A stretch of DNA of 64,000 nt from contig JAWKXO010000001.1 in NCBI GenBank assembly GCA_041396985.1, forward strand, positions 892,472 to 956,471. Direction: 5' to 3'. Source of the DNA: Emcibacteraceae bacterium (lineage in GTDB: Bacteria > Pseudomonadota > Alphaproteobacteria > Sphingomonadales > Emcibacteraceae). The notes under the pieces are model-generated. The model was not told where the DNA came from and ran no database searches. It saw only the letters and a program-made list of their open reading frames with translations. The translations under genes were made by a program, and so were the position numbers. This document shows positions 60,513 through 64,000 of this stretch, in pieces (position 1 is the stretch's first letter; the number at the start of each line of letters is the position of its first letter).

Positions 60513-61223
60513 TTACTTTTCTTTCTTTTTCAAATGTGCGATCAAATAAATGATCACAAGTACAATGGCCAGTCCATACCAGGTCAAGGCATAATCAAGA
60601 TGGTTGTTGACGATATTAAGTTCTGTTCGACCCGCAATTGGAAAACCATCGTTATTTCCCATACTTACAGCATATAAAAACATGGGAAATACATTTGTCA
60701 GATTATGTGCCGATATCATGGCGTTCAAATTTCCGTAATACCAATTATTATTGTCCGGATCATTTTCTGGACCGTACCACAGCTTCTTTACCGGCGCTCT
60801 TAACAACCCTGCAACAGTTACAATATCCGATTCCAGGGTTTCAGGTCGACTTTGCTGATTCTTCATCCGTTCCGGGACCCAGCCTCTGTTTATAATGATT
60901 ATTTTCCCGGATTGATCCGCAAACGGTGTATAAAGATCATAACCCGCCTCGCCATTCGGGCCGACACTATATAATGTCATTTCCTGATCATTTTTAAACT
61001 TACCTGTGACCTTCACTGATAAGTATTCCATGTCTTCAGGCGTGATTTCTGTATCGGGAAGTGCAACTGGTTCGGCATAGGCCCTGTTTTCAATCTGTTC
61101 TATTAAACCGAGTTTCCACTCAAGTCTCTCTACCTGCCAGTTTCCTAGCCATAACAAACAAGCCAGCAAAATGATCGAGATCAGAGTTGGCCAAAATCTG
61201 GGCTTGAATGAATAGGGAAACAT
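60513..61223 (-). CDS. SURF1 family cytochrome oxidase assembly protein
   Basis: 236 residues. N-terminal membrane helix WPTLISIILLACLLWLGNWQVERLEWK followed by LIEQIENRAYAEPVALP, periplasmic beta domain with YDLYTPFADQSGKIIIINRGWVPERM, and a C-terminal helix DYALTWYGLAIVLVIIYLIAHLKKKEK. SURF1 assists haem A insertion into subunit I. Adjacent to DUF983 and ctaE. Confidence 0.92.
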   Translation of the reverse strand: MFPYSFKPRFWPTLISIILLACLLWLGNWQVERLEWKLGLIEQIENRAYAEPVALPDTEITPEDMEYLSVKVTGKFKNDQEMTLYSVGPNGEAGYDLYTPFADQSGKIIIINRGWVPERMKNQQSRPETLESDIVTVAGLLRAPVKKLWYGPENDPDNNNWYYGNLNAMISAHNLTNVFPMFLYAVSMGNNDGFPIAGRTELNIVNNHLDYALTWYGLAIVLVIIYLIAHLKKKEK

Positions 61224-61226
61224 TTA

Positions 61227-61607
61227 TTATTGGTCCAATTTACCTTCACGTGCTTTATAAATATATTGCATGGCAATAATCAGACCTTTCATTGGTCTGA
61301 GCATTGCGATAGACCCGCCAAGAATAAGCGGTGTCCAGAGCACCGCATGAACCCAAAGCGGCGGATGAAATCTAACTTCAACAACCAGGGCAAAGCCGAC
61401 GACAATAAAACCCATAATCAGAATTATGAAGACGGCTGGTCCGTCGCCTTTTTCAAAGTCCGAATAGTCCAGTTCACATTCTGAACATTTATCGGCGAAA
61501 TCAAGAAACCCCTTATATAATTTACCTTTGCCACACCGGGGACAACGACACATCAGCCCCGCTTTTATAGGCGAGGCTGATGTGTCTGTTTTTTTGATAT
61601 CAGGCAA
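61227..61607 (-). CDS. DUF983 zinc-ribbon membrane protein
   Basis: 126 residues. A CRCPRCGKGKLYKGFLDFADKCSEC zinc ribbon near 20-44 precedes two membrane helices (AVFIILIMGFIVVGFALVVEV and PPLWVHAVLWTPLILGGSIAML). DUF983 genes sit in nearly all alphaproteobacterial cta clusters; a role in oxidase biogenesis is inferred from that. Overlaps nothing; starts 5 bases after ctaE. Confidence 0.85.
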   Translation of the reverse strand: MPDIKKTDTSASPIKAGLMCRCPRCGKGKLYKGFLDFADKCSECELDYSDFEKGDGPAVFIILIMGFIVVGFALVVEVRFHPPLWVHAVLWTPLILGGSIAMLRPMKGLIIAMQYIYKAREGKLDQ

Positions 61608-61612
61608 TTTTT

Positions 61613-62410
61613 CTAACCTGTAATTCCCACATAAATGCAGAAGAACAATACAAGCCAGACAACGTCAACGAAATGCCAGTACCAAGCAGCGGCTTCAAAC
61701 CCGAAATGATGTTTCGGTGTAAAGTGCCCGGCCATTCCACGGAACAGATTCACAAGAAGGAATATAGTTCCAATCAGAACATGGAACCCGTGAAAACCTG
61801 TTGCCATATAGAATGTTGAGCTATAGATGCCATCAGCAAAGCCGAATGTTGCATGATGGTACTCATATGCCTGAATGCCTGTAAAGCTCATTCCCAGCAG
61901 AACTGTAAATAGGAGCATTTGTTTAAACATTGCACGGTCACCTTCGATAAGCGAATGGTGGGCCCAGGTTACAGTACAACCGGACAGTAGCAGGATTAGA
62001 GTGTTCACTAATGGCAGATGCCATGGATCAAGTGTTTCAATCCCTTCAGGTGGCCAGACATAATTAATGGCTTCTTTCGGGAAAATACTGGCATCAAAGA
62101 ATGCCCAGAACCATGCCACGAAGAACATAACTTCGGACATGATAAACAAAAACATGCCATAGCGCAGACCGAGCTGAACAATAGGCTTATGGTGCCCTTC
62201 ATGTTCAGCTTCGCGGATCACATCACCCCACCAGCTATAGGCACCAAAAATTGTAAGCAATGCACCGATGCTGACAACCCATGGGTTGTCATAATGCAAA
62301 TAAAGAACGCCACCGAAAAACAATATAAATGCCGAAAACGAACAGAATATTGGCCATGGACTTGGGTCTACCAGATGGTAGTTATGGTTTGGGGCATGTG
62401 AATCTGACAT
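61613..62410 (-). CDS. ctaE: Cytochrome c oxidase subunit III
   Basis: 265 residues with seven membrane helices. FHVLIGTIFLLVNLFRGMAGHFTPKHHFGFEAAAWYWHFVDVVWLVLFFCIYVGITG is the typical end; earlier MFFVAWFWAFFDASIFP and GCTVTWAHHSLIEGD complete the pattern. aa3-type heme-copper oxidase subunit. No subunit I or II genes in the window; they probably lie beyond the right edge. Confidence 0.95.
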   Translation of the reverse strand: MSDSHAPNHNYHLVDPSPWPIFCSFSAFILFFGGVLYLHYDNPWVVSIGALLTIFGAYSWWGDVIREAEHEGHHKPIVQLGLRYGMFLFIMSEVMFFVAWFWAFFDASIFPKEAINYVWPPEGIETLDPWHLPLVNTLILLLSGCTVTWAHHSLIEGDRAMFKQMLLFTVLLGMSFTGIQAYEYHHATFGFADGIYSSTFYMATGFHGFHVLIGTIFLLVNLFRGMAGHFTPKHHFGFEAAAWYWHFVDVVWLVLFFCIYVGITG

Positions 62411-62433
62411 AAATTATTCCTTATATGATATAT

Positions 62434-63000
62434 CTATTCAAATTGTTTGTTATAGTCTTCTGATTTAAAAAAAGTGTATGAAAGTGTCAGTTCCTTGATC
62501 TCATCCACGTCCTCATCCTTATCGAATTCGGGATCAATATAGAAACTTACTGCCATATCCACTTCTTCACCCGGTTGCAGTGTCTGTTCTGTAAAACAAA
62601 AACATTGAACCTTGTTAAAATAATAAGCCGTTTTAAATGGTGTTACATTAAATGTTGCCACGCCGGTTACCGGTTTATCACTTTTGTTTATGGCTTTATA
62701 GAAAATTAGTGCTTCTTCACCAATTTTCACTTTTACTTTTCTCTGTTCCGGCTTGAAATACCAGGGCAGATTTCCATTAACATCCGCGTTAAACAGCACG
62801 GTAACTTCACGATCAAGAATTTTATTCTGGTCCGGTGCATATTCAGCTCTGTTTGTTGTCCCGCCTATGCCCGTTGCTGCACAGAATAATCTGTATAGAG
62901 GCACTGAAAAAGCGACTAGCATAACCATTACAAAAACTATGCCCAATGATAGGGCAAGAGCTTTAGTATGATTGGTTTGTTGTCTAGCCTGCATAGTCAT
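62434..63000 (-). CDS. ctaG: Cytochrome c oxidase assembly protein CtaG (Cox11)
   Basis: 188 residues, an N-terminal membrane helix (TKALALSLGIVFVMVMLVAFSVPLY) followed by a periplasmic beta-sandwich with FNKVQCFCFTEQTLQPGEEVDMAVSFYIDPEF, in which CFC carries the copper. Delivers copper to CuB of subunit I. Follows the 39-residue ORF after one base. Confidence 0.94.
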   Translation of the reverse strand: MTMQARQQTNHTKALALSLGIVFVMVMLVAFSVPLYRLFCAATGIGGTTNRAEYAPDQNKILDREVTVLFNADVNGNLPWYFKPEQRKVKVKIGEEALIFYKAINKSDKPVTGVATFNVTPFKTAYYFNKVQCFCFTEQTLQPGEEVDMAVSFYIDPEFDKDEDVDEIKELTLSYTFFKSEDYNKQFE

Positions 63001-63001
63001 T

Positions 63002-63121
63002 TCAAATCACCCCAAGCTTTGCAAGCGTGATGAAAAAAAACAACACAACAAGAGCGCCCAGCACGGCGGCCAGAGCATAATTACGTCCTGCACGTTTTTT
63101 ATGTTCGTCATGCAGCGGCAT
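63002..63121 (-). CDS. 39-residue membrane protein between ctaB and ctaG
   Basis: Too short for normal ORF calls. Reads MPLHDEHKKRAGRNYALAAVLGALVVLFFFITLAKLGVI, described here in parts: a charged start MPLHDEHKKRAGRN, then one membrane helix (ALAAVLGALVVLFFFITL). Its ATG shares a base with the ctaB stop (TGATG) and its stop is one base from the ctaG start, so translation is coupled through the block. A tiny hydrophobic protein of this sort is often annotated at this place in alphaproteobacterial cta operons; an assembly role in the oxidase is inferred from context. Confidence 0.75.
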   Translation of the reverse strand: MPLHDEHKKRAGRNYALAAVLGALVVLFFFITLAKLGVI

Positions 63122-64000
63122 CAAAATAGCCTCCCGACTATATTTTCAATACCCAGCACAGCAAACAATGCAAAAAGATAAAATACCGAAAAGAAAAACA
63201 CTTTCTTTGCGCTTGCACTATTTTCATCGACTGATTTTCGATCCGTCAAAAGGGCATAAGAAAGCCAGATAAACATTCCACCGAGTAATGCAGCTGTCAA
63301 ACCATATGCTATTCCGGCATACCCCAAATACCAGGGCAGAATTGATACCGGAACCATAAGGGCCGTATAAAGCATAATTTGCTTTTTTGTATAGGCTTCT
63401 CCGCGCACAACCGGAAGCATCGGAATTCCTGCATTTTCATAATCCTTACAGGCAAACAGGGATAGTGCCCAGAAATGCGGAGGGGTCCACATAAAAATAA
63501 TGGCAAAAAGAACAACGCTCTCCAGGCTTATATCACCTGTCACTGCTGCCCAGGCCACCATAGGGGGAAATGCGCCCGCAGCACCACCAATAACAATATT
63601 CTGCGTCGTTCTTCTTTTTAACCACATTGTATAAACAACCACGTAAAAAAGTATCGTAACCGCAAGCAGGATGGCTGCTGTAACATTAACTGTAAGGCCC
63701 ATCACAAGAACGGAGCCAACAGACAGTGCAACACCAAAATGGAGGGCAGACTGTGCATCAATTCGTCCGGATGGGATTGGTCTGTTTGCCGTTCTGCGCA
63801 TCATGGCATCAATATCGGCCTCATACCACATATTCAGGCAACCGGCAGCTCCTGCGGCAACTGCAATACATAAAATAGCCGTAAACCCTATCACCGGATG
63901 AATAGTTCCGGGTGCTACTAGCATTCCAATAAAGGCCGTGAATATAACAAGGGACATCACCCGCGGTTTAAGCAGGTTAAAATAGTCACCTGCACTCGGC
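63121..64000 (-). CDS. ctaB: Protoheme IX farnesyltransferase, start beyond window
   Basis: Open to the right edge, at least 293 codons: the frame continues upstream of the internal ATG at 63960 as PSAGDYFNLLKPRVMSLV, the normal beginning of CtaB, so the true start lies outside. Membrane protein with first Asp motif NMWYEADIDAMMRRTANRPIP (N-x3-D-x2-D) and second YENAGIPMLPV-like motif in DYENAGIPML. Adds a farnesyl group to haem B, giving haem O for the oxidase. Its stop overlaps the 39-residue ORF. Confidence 0.93.
   Translation of the reverse strand, partial: PSAGDYFNLLKPRVMSLVIFTAFIGMLVAPGTIHPVIGFTAILCIAVAAGAAGCLNMWYEADIDAMMRRTANRPIPSGRIDAQSALHFGVALSVGSVLVMGLTVNVTAAILLAVTILFYVVVYTMWLKRRTTQNIVIGGAAGAFPPMVAWAAVTGDISLESVVLFAIIFMWTPPHFWALSLFACKDYENAGIPMLPVVRGEAYTKKQIMLYTALMVPVSILPWYLGYAGIAYGLTAALLGGMFIWLSYALLTDRKSVDENSASAKKVFFFSVFYLFALFAVLGIENIVGRLF

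Overview
The window is a stretch of chromosome from an alphaproteobacterium. The main evidence is gene order. The haem-copper oxidase block runs ctaB - small membrane ORF - ctaG - ctaE - DUF983 - SURF1 - thrC - M16 peptidase. The F0 operon is atpI-B-E-b'-b with separate b and b' subunits and no F1 genes. There is also a mutY / dciA (DUF721) / DsbA-like / smc neighbourhood and a ppdK next to glyQS. Order and genus cannot be fixed from the sequence alone. No insertion sequence, phage gene, CRISPR array or rRNA gene was seen. No gap without a gene exceeds about 300 bases; the longest gene-free stretch is about 36027-36324.

Layout. (1) 1-2421: lipid and fatty-acid housekeeping: the N-terminal part of a FadH-type 2,4-dienoyl-CoA reductase cut by the window edge, an enoyl-CoA hydratase and a divergent carboxymuconolactone-decarboxylase-like gene. 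(2) 2458-29028: a visibly AT-richer, roughly 26.6-kb surface-polysaccharide locus, almost all on the minus strand and tightly packed. In transcriptional order it contains wzi, nine genes for a nonulosonic acid (legionaminic acid type: legB, legC, legG, legI, a NeuD/PglD-like acetyltransferase, ptmE, ptmF, legF, ptmA), a tailoring group (two Gfo/Idh dehydrogenases, acyltransferase 3, SGNH protein), a large putative transferase, wzy, wzz, an asparagine-synthetase-like amidotransferase, a frameshifted beta-propeller gene, an unrecognised gene, a formyltransferase, a heparinase II/III-like protein and a GT4 glycosyltransferase. The flippase wzx is the only plus-strand gene. (3) 29126-32053: sulfate activation genes cysD and cysNC, then tRNA-Val(GAC). 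(4) 32188-47898: housekeeping, including a lipoprotein, nitroreductase, PAS protein, release factor 3, Sel1-type protein, a 37-residue membrane protein absent from ordinary ORF calls, DUF3047 lipoprotein, pyruvate phosphate dikinase, glycyl-tRNA synthetase, polysaccharide deacetylase, S49 peptidase, a tRNA-type methyltransferase, DUF2007 protein, polyprenyl diphosphate synthase and an MBL-fold hydrolase. (5) 47920-50526: the F0 ATP synthase operon with a good sigma70-like promoter. (6) 50630-57808: smc, DsbA-like lipoprotein, dciA, mutY, GST and GFA genes. (7) 57805-64000: M16 peptidase, thrC and the cytochrome c oxidase assembly block, ending inside ctaB.

How it works together. The central locus looks like a Wzx/Wzy-dependent pathway making a surface glycan that contains a legionaminic-type nonulosonate. 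The sugar genes have the content and much of the order of the Campylobacter leg/ptm flagellin-glycosylation genes, including the guanylyltransferase PtmE that starts the GDP-sugar route. Formyl, amide and acyl decorations are suggested by the neighbouring tailoring enzymes. Only one ordinary glycosyltransferase and no initiating phosphoglycosyltransferase were recognised, so part of the pathway must lie elsewhere or be carried by unrecognised genes.

Points most worth a second look: the single-base frameshift in the beta-propeller gene at about 7203-7206, the hydrophobic upstream extension of wzy without a canonical start, the intrinsic-terminator-like hairpin directly in front of prfC, the two tiny membrane ORFs, and the 595-residue protein with sialyltransferase-like HP and SS motifs.
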